Positions 44,547-56,107 of a stretch of DNA of 64,000 nt are shown here, in pieces (position 1 is the stretch's first letter; each line of letters starts with the position of its first letter). The translations under genes and the position numbers were made by a program. The DNA comes from Aplectana chamaeleonis (Eukaryota > Nematoda > Chromadorea > Rhabditida > Cosmocercidae): the NCBI GenBank assembly GCA_029168955.1, contig JAPDOI010000438.1, forward strand, positions 254,501-318,500, written 5' to 3'. A model generated the notes under the pieces. The model ran no database searches, was not told the DNA's origin, and worked only from the letters and a program-made list of their open reading frames with translations.

Positions 44547-47500
44547 CAATACCGGCCATAACTTCTGTCCCAAAGCGCGTCGGCGACGCGAAATCGCGTC
44601 GAAAACGCCGTTTTCGTTCGGAGTGGACTTTTTGAAAACCTGAAAAAACCATTCGATTCCCCTCGATGAGGAGATTCCGACTGTATGTTCAGACTTGAGA
44701 CAAACTCGAGTCTTAACTTAGTTATGGAATATTTTCCCTAAAAGGAGTCAAAATCTTTGTGAGTGGTTACCTTCTGAATCCGAAAACACTAATCGCTTTC
44801 TCTCGTCGTCCTGATTTCAAAAATCTTTTCCAGTTCAGAAAAATGTTACTTCTTGACATAGTTATGGCATATTTCGCCCACCCAAAGAGTAGGAATGCTC
44901 TATCAACGGCGAAACTTGAACGTGAGCATCACCAGTATAGTTGTGTCGTAATTCTGACGTCAAAGCTTTCTCTGTACCTGGAAAAGTGCGGTATTTGACT
45001 CATAATCTTTCTTAGTTTTATATGAACTCGGTTTTGGCTATGGTCTCCCTTCAATTTCTCGGTTCTCCGCGCTCTCCACGCTATTGCTCTCCTCTCTCTG
45101 ACGCACTCCTGGCTGCCTGTACTGCCTCGCTCGAAGACAGTCCCCCAAAACCGAATAGAATTCGAGGAGCGGAGACGGAGTGGAGAGTCAGTATTATGAA
45201 AGCCCGGTATCTGAAAGACCAAAGGTCGAAATGGGAGAGGAGTAAACATTATGGGTGTTGTCTGAGATATTGCTATAGCGAGACGGAACGCTGGTCGACT
45301 CAGAAAAGAAAGTAGTTATCTGAACAGGTGGTCCGTTTTGAATCAGCATCAAGAGAGAATCGGAACAGGAGTTAGCGTTATGGGTGGTTTGTCCCTGGTT
45401 TACCTGGTTTACTAAACCCTATCCTCACACTACGGTGAGTAATTCAGTGGTTATAGACCACCCAGCCAGCGCGCGCGGTCGCGGCGCGCACAGCATTAAT
45501 TCGTTTCCCACTCATCATTGAGCACTCTTCCAGGAATGCGGATGTAAAATCATGTCATAAAAAAAGTATCGCATCCTCGTTTAATGAGAAAAATTCATTT
45601 TCACCTAGTTTAGAAAAATCCTCCGTAATAGCTCAATTTAAAAAGAATTAACCAACAGTGCCATTCTGAAAATTCTCTGTTGTCGGTCAGTGATTCCGCG
45701 GCTATAGACCACCCAGCCAGCGCGCGCGGCCGCGGCGCGCACTGCATTTATTCGTTTCCCTGCGCAGAGTGTGACTCATCATTGAGCACTCTCCGGCAAT
45801 CATTCAGTACCAGGAAAATGTTGAATCCACATTTATTAGCAAGAACACATTTTTACGAGGTGAGTTAAATACTTCAACAGAAATTGCAAAACTATCTACA
45901 ATTAAGAAAACAACAATTGGACACATGTTTCCAACCAACAAAAGTTACCCTTTCCAATCGAACGCTTGGTTTTCCTGGCCAGCCGGTCCCTGAAGCTCAT
46001 CAGGATCATTCAACTCGCGGATGTTCTTGTGCAGACGACGTGCTCTGCTGTTGAGCGAGTCCTTCGCTCTCTTCCACATCTGCTCTCGGAGGTGGGCGGG
46101 TACGTCGAAAAACTTATACAAGCACTAAAAAAGGCTCTAAGAGGTTATTGTAAATCCATATGAAAATTTTCAATCTCACATTCTGCATGAATTGCACTTT
46201 ATCCGCGGACTGCACGCGGTCATCCAGTGCTTTGTCCAGCACGTCCGTTTGATCTTCGTAGATCATTTCTTCGAGTTTTCTCACAAACTTTAGCGGATTT
46301 TGTTATGTCTGTTGAAGTATTTTTTCTACCTTGGTACAATTGTGATTTTTGCTAATAAAACGTGGATTCAATACTTTACTGGTACTGAATGATGGCCGAA
46401 GAGTGCACAAAGATGAGTCACACCCTTCGCCTGGAAAACGAATAAATGCGTTCGATTGGAAAGAGTAACTTTTAATAATTGGTTGGAAACCTGTGTTCAA
46501 TTGTTGTTTCCTTAATTGTAGATATTTTTGCAATTTCTGTTCAAGTATTTTACTCAACTCGTAAAAATGTGTTTTTTTGCTAATAAATGTGGATTCAATA
46601 TTTTCCTGGTACTGAATGATTCCCGGAAGATTGCTCAATGATGAGTCACACACTTCGCCTGGGAAACGAATAAATGCTGCGCGCGCCGCGGCTGCGCTGG
46701 CTGGAGTGGTCTGTAGCCGCGGAATCACTGACCGACAACAGAGAGTTTTCAAAATGGCACTGTTGGATATTTCTTTTTAAATTGAGCTAATACGGAGGAT
46801 TTTTCTCAACTAGGTGAAAATGCATTTTCTCATTAAACGAGGATGCGATACTTTTCTTTTATGACTTGATTTTACATCCGCATTCCCGGAAGAGTGCTCA
46901 ATGATGAGTGGGAAACGAATCAATGCTGTGCGCGCCGCGACCGCGCGCGCTGGCTGGGTGGTCTATAGCCACTGAATTACTCACCGTAGTGTGAGAATAG
47001 GATTTAGTAAACCAGGTACAAACCAACCATAACGTTAACTCCTGTTCCGATTCTCTCTTGATGCTGATTCAAAACGAACCACCTGTTCAGATAACTACTT
47101 TCTTTTCTGAGTCGACCAACGTTCCGTCTCGCTATATAAATATCTCAGAGAACACCCATGATGTTTCCTCCTCTCCCATTTCGACCTTTGGTCTTTCAGA
47201 TACAGGGCTTTCATAATACTGACTCCACTCCGTCTCCGCTCCTCGAATTCTATTCGGTTTTGGGGACTGTCTTCGAGCGAGGCAGTACAGGCAGCGAGGA
47301 GTGCGTCAGAGAGAGGAGGCAGAGCGTGGAGAGCGCGGAGAACCGAGAAATTGAAGTGAGACCATAGCCAAAACCGAGTTCATATAAAACTAAGAAAGAT
47401 TAAGAGTCAAATACCGCACTTTTCCAGGTACAGAGAAAGCTTTGACGTCAGAATTACGACACAACTATACTGGTGATGCTCACGTTCAAGTTTCGCCGTT

Positions 47501-47858
47501 GATAGAGCATTCCTACTCTTTAGGTGGGCGAAATATGCCATAACTATGTCAAGAAGTAACATTTTTCTGAACTGGAAAAGATTTTTGAAATCAGGACGAC
47601 GAGAGAAAGCGATTAGTGTTTTCGGATTCAGAAGGTAACCACTCACAAAGATTTTGACTCCTTTTAGGGAAAATATTCCATAACTAGGTTGAGACTCGAG
47701 TTTTTCTCAAGTCTGAACATATAATCGGTATCTCCTCATCGAGAGGAATCGAATGGTTTTTTCAGGTTCTCAAAAAGTCCACTCCGAACGAAAACGGCGT
47801 TTTCGATGCGATTTCGCGTCGCCGACGCGCTTTGGGACAGAAGTTATGGCCGGTATTG
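44547..47858. mobile_element. Giant TA-flanked fold-back element (3.3 kb)
   Basis: The termini CAATACCGGCCATAACTTCT and AGAAGTTATGGCCGGTATTG are perfect inverted repeats flanked by TA (44545-44546, 47859-47860). The arms of about 1.4 kb (44547-45970 and 46450-47858) are nearly identical inverted copies, with small indels; the inner portions hold repeated blocks (CCACCCAGCCAGCGCGCGCG; CATTGAGCACTCT) in two or three copies per arm. The unique centre (about 45950-46308) carries a spliced-looking coding fragment. No transposase was recognised. The terminus is shared with the short MITEs at 19575 and 39719. The insertion interrupts a LINE ORF at a TA. Confidence 0.93.
45945..46309 (-). pseudogene. 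Captured two-exon gene fragment in the fold-back centre
   Basis: On the minus strand a frame from about 46309 to 46180 encodes NPLKFVRKLEEMIYEDQTDV, then LDKALDDRVQSADKVQFMQN. It ends at a GTGAGA donor. A 67-bp segment (46179-46113) ends in TATAAG, and from 46112 the reading continues in phase as FFDVPAHLREQMWKRAKDSL, then NSRARRLHKNIRELNDPDEL, to a TAA at 45947-45945. The charged, helical composition looks like real protein, but I do not recognise the family. Absence of a start and its position between the arms suggest a transduplicated piece of a host gene. It could instead be the last remnant of the element's own transposase. Confidence 0.5.
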
Positions 47859-48121
47859 TAGAGCTCCCTCCTGCTTGTTCGTAAAAACAGAACAGCTTGT
47901 GAGAGTTTTGAGCGATTCAGTAGCTTGCGCCGTGCATGCAGTTGTGATAGGTGACTTCAACATGCCTAATTTTAATGCCCGGGTCACAAATTCTAAAAAT
48001 GCGTCTTCACTTAGCGGGTTGGAAGGATTGGTTTCTTGTCACAATCTTTCTCGACATGTAGCAGAACCGATTAGAGAAGAAAATATTCTTGATCTAGTGT
48101 TTTCGCGCCGTGACAGCTTAA

Positions 48122-49120
48122 AGGCAGTGGTGGCGATTAAATATGCTTGTCGTCTTTTTCTCTCTAAACCCTTTTCTGGGTCTTGAGTAGTAGGCCCTTT
48201 AAAGGCAGTGTTCACGATGAATCTCGTTCTCGAAGTATCGGTGTGACACTCTAAGTTGGCAGATGCTGGAGAGGATAGGGTCGAAGAAAGCAACGAAAGC
48301 TGGCCAGAAATCAATAAAAACGGCTTTGAAAGCTATCCCGGTGCGCCTACCTATCCCGGCCGCCCCCCAATCGGACGAGCATGTGGCGCCGCACACGTGT
48401 CGATGGCAAATTGCCAAGCAACTCTGCCGCGATTAGCATGATGGATTCGCGCAGATTTCGCGATTAGGGCGCGCTTGCCGAAATCAGCAAGGTCCATGAT
48501 TCTCGTCCACGCCCTGAATTTAGAAACCGTTATTTTGACTTATTCTGGACATTTTTCTTCGCTGTTTCTTCACTATTAGTTACCTCACGACCAAGCAATC
48601 CCATTTTTGGGTCGAACTCGAGTGCGATATTCATCGTGAACACTGCCTTTAAGAAAAAATCGCGAAAAAACCACTGTTTTGGGCCAAATTTGAAGCCTAA
48701 ACTTTCTTGTCTTTTGATGGTGGACGAGCCCACTCCAAATCATCGGCATCGATGACCTCTTATATCAAGAACATCAGCTGGCTTGAAATTGAATTTCAAT
48801 CAATGAACTTTCTGAGTTATGTACTCATCTAGTCAAAAACATTGACTGAAGTGCTTGCTTTCATTGTTCAAGTGTTTATATTAGGTAAATTTGCATTTAA
48901 TTCTTCCTCCGAACGTCGATGATTTTTGACTGCCCGGCATGAGACTGAGATCTTTTTTGGCGACGCTGTGCACGTGTGCACGAACGGGCATCTTTGGGCC
49001 TTAGAAACTCTAATTCTAGCCCGTTTTTCACCGCTCTACCTTCCTAGTTTTTCAGCTGTTTTCGATCTAAGCTGATTATTGTAGTTTTTTCGATGACGCT
49101 TTTCATCGTGACCACTGCCT
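48122..49120. mobile_element. TTAA-flanked MITE, family A, interrupted
   Basis: TTAA at 48118-48121 then AGGCAGTGGTGGCGATTAAA; the right end is TTTTCATCGTGACCACTGCC (plus T) followed by TCAA (49121-49124). It contains all landmarks of the 50772-51302 copy but is split by a second TTAA element at 48203-48648. The host sequence is the LINE endonuclease frame. Confidence 0.85.
48203..48648. mobile_element. TTAA-flanked MITE nested inside family A
   Basis: Ends AGGCAGTGTTCACGATGAAT and ATTCATCGTGAACACTGCCT are perfect 20-bp inverted repeats with TTAA on both sides (48199-48202, 48649-48652). The intact sister at 50845 reads GGACCTATAAGAAAAAATCG where this copy reads GGCCCTTTAA, element, then TTAAGAAAAAATCG. 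This fixes TTAA as the target. No coding capacity. Confidence 0.92.
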
Positions 49121-49291
49121 TCAAGAAAGGGTCAGTGTCAAAAGAACGGCATAAATGAATCTGTAATGACAGAAGTGCGGTTTTAAAAAAGCGTATACAG
49201 GTAAACGGCACGCCTCCTGCTCTAAGCTAGCCTCATCTTCGTAAACGAACAAAAACCGGATATTATGATAACACACAATCATCATACATAT

Positions 49292-49372
49292 AGTTAGGCC
49301 CGTGGCTTGTTTCCTCAAGAAAAACATTTGAATTTAAACCGCGGCTGGCGCGGGCGATTCAAATCCCACCGG
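49292..49372. mobile_element. Half copy of the GTTAGGTCCG palindromic MITE
   Basis: GTTAGGCCCGTGGCTTGTTT, CTCAAGAAAAACATTTGAAT and AAACCGCGGCTGGCGCGG follow the left arm of 34116-34272. The right arm is absent. Confidence 0.7.
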
Positions 49373-49379
49373 CGGCTAG

Positions 49380-50760
49380 CTGGTAATTACCGGAACCTAG
49401 GGTGTGTTAGCCGACGACGTCCTCTGGTGCGTGCTCTGGTGTACTTCTCTGTCTACAAATGAACTCTTCGTTATCCTGGTCTTCCTGCAGCTGCAGTGTG
49501 AAATACTTCCTCACTAGAAGAGGAAGTTTAAGGATCGTAACAAAAAGATCTTGAAGGAATGTTGTGTTCTGACGAACAAAGCAATAAATTAACTACTTTA
49601 CAAAACTCTGAGTGAACACAAGGCCCGGGCAGAACCAAATCCCTCCAGCCGCATTGCGGCAGGAGCGATAAATCGCTAAGAGTTGACCGGTGATCAGTGA
49701 CCGCAGAATGTACGGGACCCAACTGGGAGTGCCCAAGCGCCAAGGGAAGTGTGCGGGACGAGCTGGGAGTGCGCCACTCGCCGAGGAAACATACATAATA
49801 AAAAACGGGCCAAAGGTTGACCGGTGATAGCAGAATGTGCGAGACCCAGTTGGGAGTGCGCCGGTGTTTGTGTACGACACCAAAGTGTGAGTGCACCAAG
49901 CGTCGGAGAAAGTGCACGGGACCCAACAGGGAGTGCGCCAAGGGCCGGTGTGAAAGTGTGTGGATGGGGGTGGCAAAGATGGAGTAGTTTTCTCAACAAT
50001 TCCTCTAAAACTGTTCGAATATATGCTTAGGAGTCGACGTTTTCGACGTCATCAACCTTCATTCAAAGTCCAATCAAATAATGAACACACCGTGAGGCAC
50101 GCCCACAAGTACGCCGCCAAGCGGCGTGGGTGCACACGCTTGTAATCAAAAGAAGCAGTTACTGTTAAGCGACATACAGTGGGATTGGCGGTCTGCCAGC
50201 ATTTGCCTGGAGAGCAAAAACCATTCCCGGTGTCCGACAGCTTAGCCGCCAGTCCGCTGGCGTCCTCTTGGCTACTACCTAGCACTCCCGCTGTTGAGCA
50301 ATCACTTAGCTGCGGTCCGTCAGTCTCTTGGCAGACCGTGGGGTCCAGATGGGTTCCTCGCCGCAGACTGTTACGTAGATTTCCTACGCAACAGTTTGAG
50401 ATAGGGCGCACCCCACCTCAACCCCCCCCCTCCTCCGAGCCGTGGTGGATTTCTCCTCAGCAGTCAAAAATACGCCGGCTCCTGGTATCTGAAGAAAAAA
50501 ATAGAATAAAATATCTGAAGATTGACTCCTGGTCCCAGGGCCAGTATCAAAATGACGAGTCAGCACTCAATGGACATAATCACCTTATATGTCGGCTGAG
50601 CTTCTCAATGATATCAGTGATCAAAGTATAACACGATAAAACGGGATCAGTCATTTTCTCTCTCGAGTGTCAGCCTTGTGAAGCATCGCCGCAAGGCGAA
50701 TGCCGATTGGTGGATAACGGCGTTCTGATGCGCTGGGTAAATTCTAGGTGTGATTGCAAT
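49380..50760. other. No gene; contains a minisatellite
   Basis: Besides the minisatellite at 49700-49975, nothing is supported. A 150-codon open frame at 50179-50631 is Ser/Pro-rich with no recognised domain and no splice support; the opposite strand is also open there. Confidence 0.35.
49700..49975. repeat. Degenerate minisatellite, unit about 55-60 bp
   Basis: GGGACCCAACTGGGAGTGC, CGGGACGAGCTGGGAGTGCG, AGACCCAGTTGGGAGTGCG and GGGACCCAACAGGGAGTGCG occur at roughly regular spacing, each followed by CGCCA or GCCGG segments and a GTGCG/GTGTG stretch. Overlapping open frames on the minus strand (49528-49999) come from this repeat. Confidence 0.7.
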
Positions 50761-50771
50761 TGCCAGCTTAA

Positions 50772-51302
50772 AGGCAGTAGTCGCGCTCAAATATGCTCGT
50801 CTTCTTTTCCACTCTAAACCCTTTTCTGGGTATAGAGTAGTAGGACCTATAAGAAAAAATCGCGAAAAAAAAACGCTGTTCTGGGCCAAATTTGAAGCCT
50901 GAACTTCCTTGCCTTTTGATGGTGGACGAGCATACCCCACATCATCGGCATCGATGATCTCTAATATCAAGAACACCAGCTGACGTGAAATTGAATTTCA
51001 ATCAATGAACCTTCGGATTAATGTACACATCTAGTCAAAAACTTTGACTGAAAAGCTTTCTTTCATTTTTCAACTGTTTTATTAAATAAATTTGCATTTA
51101 TTTCTTCCTCTGAGTGTCGATGATTTTTGACTGATTGGCATGAGCCTGCGATCTTTCTGTGCACGTGTACACGAACTGGAAATTTAGGGTCTTAATAACT
51201 CTAATTCTAGCCCGTTTTTCACCGCGTTACCTTCATAGTTTTTGAGCAATTTTTGATTTTTGTAGCTTTTTTCGCAAACGTTTTTCATCGCAATCACTGC
51301 CT
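50772..51302. mobile_element. TTAA-flanked MITE, family A, uninterrupted
   Basis: TTAA at 50768-50771 then AGGCAGTAGTCGCGCTCAAA; the right end is TCATCGCAATCACTGCCT then TTAA (51303-51306). At 531 bp it is the reference copy for 48122-49120 and 8850-9401. Non-coding. Confidence 0.88.
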
Positions 51303-51690
51303 TTAACGCAAGTTATCACGCAGATTTTAGGCAAAATGACACATAATCGCCAACGATTCGCCGCTGGCATTACCTGAAGTGAATAGTGAGTGTATGCCAT
51401 GAGTCAGTCTCGTGCTTGCCATTGGCCAGCTAAATGCCAGATGCCACTCAACTGTTGATCAACTGACGAATTTTCGACAGCTGTTCGCTGCTCCAACTGT
51501 CTGACGAGCTGAATCGTCCGATTTCTCTGATAAGTATAACGTTAATTGTAAAATTTCGAGAAAAAACCGCGTTAACCCGTTAATGCGTTAACATGCAATT
51601 TTGCACTTCGTTAAACATTTTCAAAACATTACTTGACCACAACAAAAATCTATAAATCACCAGAGGTTCCAGAAAAATAACATACACCTT

Positions 51691-52055
51691 CTAATGGCGT
51701 CATTTGGACGTCGTGGAAAGCAGTAGGGCTCCGGAAGCCGTAGGCGCGGCCTCATGGGAAATAGTTAGGGCTCCAGACGACGTCGTCAGGACGTCGTGAA
51801 AGGTGCGTGGGGTTCCATATGACGCGGACAGGACTTCGTGTAAAATGGGTAGCCCTTCAGATGATGTCATGGAAAGTCGGTAGGGCTTCAAATGACGACG
51901 TCAGGACGCCATGGAAAGTGGATGAGCACTCAGATGGCTTCAGCGGAATGTTGTCAAAAAAGGCATGCGTCGCGTCCTAAAGAGTCAGTAGCGCTTTATA
52001 TAGAGTGCGACGCGTGGTAGAAACTGAGCAGCGCTTCTTGTGGAGTGTGAGCCGA
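51691..52055. repeat. GACGTCGT minisatellite, unit about 45 bp
   Basis: Degenerate tandem units combining GGACGTCGTGGAAAG, AGTAGGGCTCC and GATGACG, for example TCAGGACGTCGTGAAAGG and TCAGGACGCCATGGAAAGTG. The unit degenerates towards the right. Confidence 0.7.
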
Positions 52056-53001
52056 GTGGTGCACTAAATACAGAGCATGTGCCGCTTGTTAAAAAAAGTG
52101 TGGCCTTCGATCCCCGCTCCCAACCCTCATTTGCTAGCTTACTCAGCCGTAGAGAGTTAGATCAGGCCTCACATTTGCTTTTTGGAACGCGAGTTCGAAT
52201 TCTTCGATATTGGGAAGAAATAACTAAAAAATAGATAGACAGTGGAATGGACCATATTGAGGTCAGCGATGTATTCCACAGCAACCGAGAAGTGACCACG
52301 CCGCAAGCCGACGCGACGTGCACGGCCCCAGTTTTCAAATCTGCCATTGAAGCAGATCAATCAGTGCCATAATTCCACTGCAATTAACGACCTCAAATTA
52401 ACGTGATTTTAGAACTTTTCCTTAAGTGTTAAACGTTAATTTTCCAAAATAAACCGCGTTAACCCGTTGATGCGTTAACACGTTAACGTTATAACGCACA
52501 GCCCTGATACAAACGGTCTTCGATTTTCAACGGAAGTCGAAGTGTCCGCGTCCTTTTGCAACAATGTTGTTGAAAGACGGTAAAAACCAACCACTATTCG
52601 TTCCGTACTTATGCCGAGTTGAGTCATCAAGTCTTAATGTCAATTGAAACAGCATACATCGAGTCGTTCGACTACTCGGTTGTTCGACATTTTGGAAAGA
52701 CGAGTTAGTCGAAAACTCCGCTGTTCGGAATTTCAAAATTTCGAGTTAGTCCAAATGTTTTGTAACAGGTTTATTTGTATGATGGGGAAAACCTCGCTAC
52801 AACAAGAATATAATAATCAATGGGGTAAAGTACTCTTCAAAAATCGGAAGCAGACTATATCATCGTAGCTCATTCAAAAATTAGAAGAACCGTAGCCGCT
52901 TTTTGAGTAAAATGCTCAATTATGCACAACTATATACGTACAACAGAATTATCACCAGGAGTCCCATAATAATGCACATGAAAACCTTGATACATCAATA
53001 C
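52056..53001. other. Gene-free stretch 3-prime of the host gene
   Basis: No supported coding sequence. ACGCACAGCCCTG ending at 52506 resembles the right end of a hAT MITE, and GCAGGGCTGTGCGTAATTACG at 54715 resembles a left end of the same kind, but no duplications could be matched. The segment CCGCGTTAACCCGTT occurs at both 51570 and 52453. Confidence 0.35.
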
Positions 53002-54257
<1,256 letters not shown>

Positions 54258-54562
54258 CAGCGGAACAAGTTATAGCCGGTCAAAGTACGCGTTTCCTGCA
54301 GCTGAGGTGAACGTGACGTTTGTAGCTCTTGGATGAATTTTTTTTCAAAATTTTCAGTAAAGGGTTAATTGACGTGCTGAGCTTATTATTAGGTCGGTTC
54401 CTTTATTTTCAAAAAAAAACGCTGGGGATACATGAGTTACCGATTTTAAAAGGCCAGAAGCCTGTAATTGTTTGTTGAGCGCCTTTTTTATTTGAGTGTA
54501 TGAAAGCGTTTCAGATCTGACTGAAAATTTTGGGTGGCGGACGTTCTGTCCCAAGGAGGCGG
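54258..54562. other. Upstream region of the host gene
   Basis: The 300 bp 5-prime of the ATG (minus strand) holds a possible trans-splice or intron acceptor CAGCTGCAG near 54300, with weak pyrimidine support. No TATA-type element or other promoter feature could be assigned. Confidence 0.3.
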
Positions 54563-54685
54563 AGTAAAGTGCGGTAATTAGTCCGAGTCGACGACTCCCG
54601 TAATTCACACCTCGCTCGCAGGATAGGTGCGAGTGAGGTGTGAATTACGGAAGTCGTCGACTCGGAGTAATTACCGCACTGTACT
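54563..54685. mobile_element. Near-perfect palindromic MITE
   Basis: AAAGTGCGGTAATTAGTCCG and ACGACTCCCGTAATTCACAC at the left pair with GTGTGAATTACGGAAGTCGT and CGGAGTAATTACCGCACT at the right, with a 7-base loop near 54621. A half copy plus flank lies at 59519-59625, where the adjoining GGACAGAACGTCC segment is also shared but inverted. Confidence 0.8.
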
Positions 54686-54689
54686 CATT

Positions 54690-55195
54690 GCTAAGGCCTG
54701 ACATTGTTATACGAGCAGGGCTGTGCGTAATTACGAATTACGATTAACGAAATACGGGCGTTTTTGGAAATTTTTTTACGATTTGCGATTTACGAAATTT
54801 CGAACCAAAATCGTAATGAATCGTAACAAATCTTGAAAACAAGGTTCAGGCAACACTGAAAATTTGCGGTCTAGAGCATAGATACCGTGTTTTCTCTTTT
54901 AGAAGTAAATGCACTCCTAATTCTAATACCTCTACATATTTCAGATGTACTTCTAACTGAAAGGCATCTTTCATAGTCCTCAGCGCAAGCGCGGCACGAG
55001 CGGGACTAGAGGTGGAATATAAAAGTTTTTACCGCGCGGCACGCGTGGGAAGCAACTATGAAATCTCTGGAGGCATCGCCATGGCGGTGCGGGATAAAAA
55101 TGGGCCACAACTGTGACACGGACGAAAATCCCTGACTTGCATTTGCGTATAAAAAACGGTAAGATAATTCCAGAATTATTCATGGTAGAGTGGAC
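54690..55195. other. Gene-free stretch
   Basis: It starts with CAGGGCTGTGCGTAATTACG (54716), a hAT-like terminus followed by repeated ATTACGA words, but no right terminus was found. No gene supported. Confidence 0.35.
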
Positions 55196-55199
55196 TTAA

Positions 55200-55560
55200 A
55201 AGCACTGTTCACGATAAACTTCATCCTCGAATTTTCCATGACAAACGCTTCTCGTGGCTCTCAGTATTGCTCATACACTGGAGAGGGCTAGCGCAGCTCT
55301 TCATGGGGGCAACCCTCCGGGCACCGGCGCTTGCCCCCCCCCCCAATCGGGGGGGGGGGGGGGGGCTACCGCCGGAGTGACAATTTGGCTTGATCAGAGC
55401 CCCCCCCGTCACTGCCCTGAAGCCCCCCTGTCACTGCCCTGAAGCCCCCTGTCATTACCCCGGAGCCATGACGTCACGGCTCCGGAGCAGTGACGTCACG
55501 ACCCCGGAGCAGCGACGTCACCCTCCCCCCCCCCCCGGAAGCGGCTCCGCTTTCCTCCAA
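55200..55560. repeat. TTAA-class terminus and C-rich repeat with CRE-like palindromes
   Basis: TTAA (55196-55199) is followed by AAGCACTGTTCACGATAAAC, the superfamily terminus, but no right end was identified. The segment holds inverted C and G homopolymers (55327-55370), three CCCCCTGTCACTGCCCTGAAG-like units, and TGACGTCA at 55469-55476 and 55491-55498 with CGACGTCA at 55513-55520, spaced exactly 22 bp. Poly-C tracts here are prone to assembly error. Confidence 0.6.
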
Positions 55561-55699
55561 AAATATCCCTTTCTGACAGTGACTCGAAGTCGCCGTCCAG
55601 GGCCGCCCCTGTTGGGCCGAATGCGGCTCTCCATGAGGTGAGGCGCCTTTTATACCGGTCGAGCACGTGATAGATCCCAGGAGAAATCACGTCAAATCG

Positions 55700-55944
55700 G
55701 GACAAAACTCGACGTGAATGCGTGCGTTTGGCCTACTATGCCTTCTCTGGCCTCTATTGTCGTAAACTACCTTCTACGACTTCTTCCCATCTTTTCCCTC
55801 TCTTCCTCTCGGGGAAGGGGCAAGCGCCGGAGGAGAGCAGGGGCCTCCCCTGAAGCCCCCCTCGGGGGAGGCCTGCGCTGTCGCTCCCCCAAGTCGAAAA
55901 CGGGCTCTATTGTCCGGCGCTTGCCCCCCCCCGCAGAGTCTGAG
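55700..55944. other. C/G-rich low-complexity stretch
   Basis: Contains GGGGAAGGGGCAAGCGCCGG and GCCTCCCCTGAAGCCCCCCT, with CCGGCGCTTGCCCCCCCCC also present near 55325. This repeats material from the 55.3-kb block. No gene supported. Confidence 0.4.
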
Positions 55945-56107
55945 TGAATTGAATTGAATAATTTATTAACACGATAGGCAATGCACCTTTACGTGATACA
56001 ATTTGATAAAATAATACATTATATCGACATCTTATCGCAGTTGTATTCGAATCAACGGTTTAGTATTGCTGTTCCGATCCCACTCATTTTTAGCTCTATC
56101 TATGCTC

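Larger units (their letters stand above)
44462..49160 (+). pseudogene. CR1-like LINE endonuclease ORF split by two insertions
   Basis: The first part, 44462-44546, encodes YWNRLRTLCADILCKNYRF then SFTVVY. The fold-back element follows. From 47859 the same frame resumes RAPSCLFVKTEQLVRVL, VVIGDFNMPNF and ILDLVFSRRDS up to 48121. The pattern VVYR.PS ... IGDFNMP ... LDLVFS is the exonuclease-endonuclease-phosphatase fold of LINE endonucleases, with the GDFN catalytic Asp and Asn. A TTAA element (48122-49120) interrupts it again, and the frame may continue a few codons after 49121 (FKKGSVSKERHK). The 5-prime ORF1 and the reverse transcriptase are missing. Confidence 0.8.

Noticed and set aside
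44547..47858. Giant palindrome as an assembly artefact
   Set aside because: The arms differ by scattered substitutions and indels, the ends carry a TA duplication, and the flanking LINE frame is continuous across the insertion, so a real element is more likely.
49528..49999. Overlapping minus-strand frames of 101 to 137 codons
   Set aside because: They derive from the GGGAGTGCG minisatellite; three overlapping frames are open and none shows a domain.
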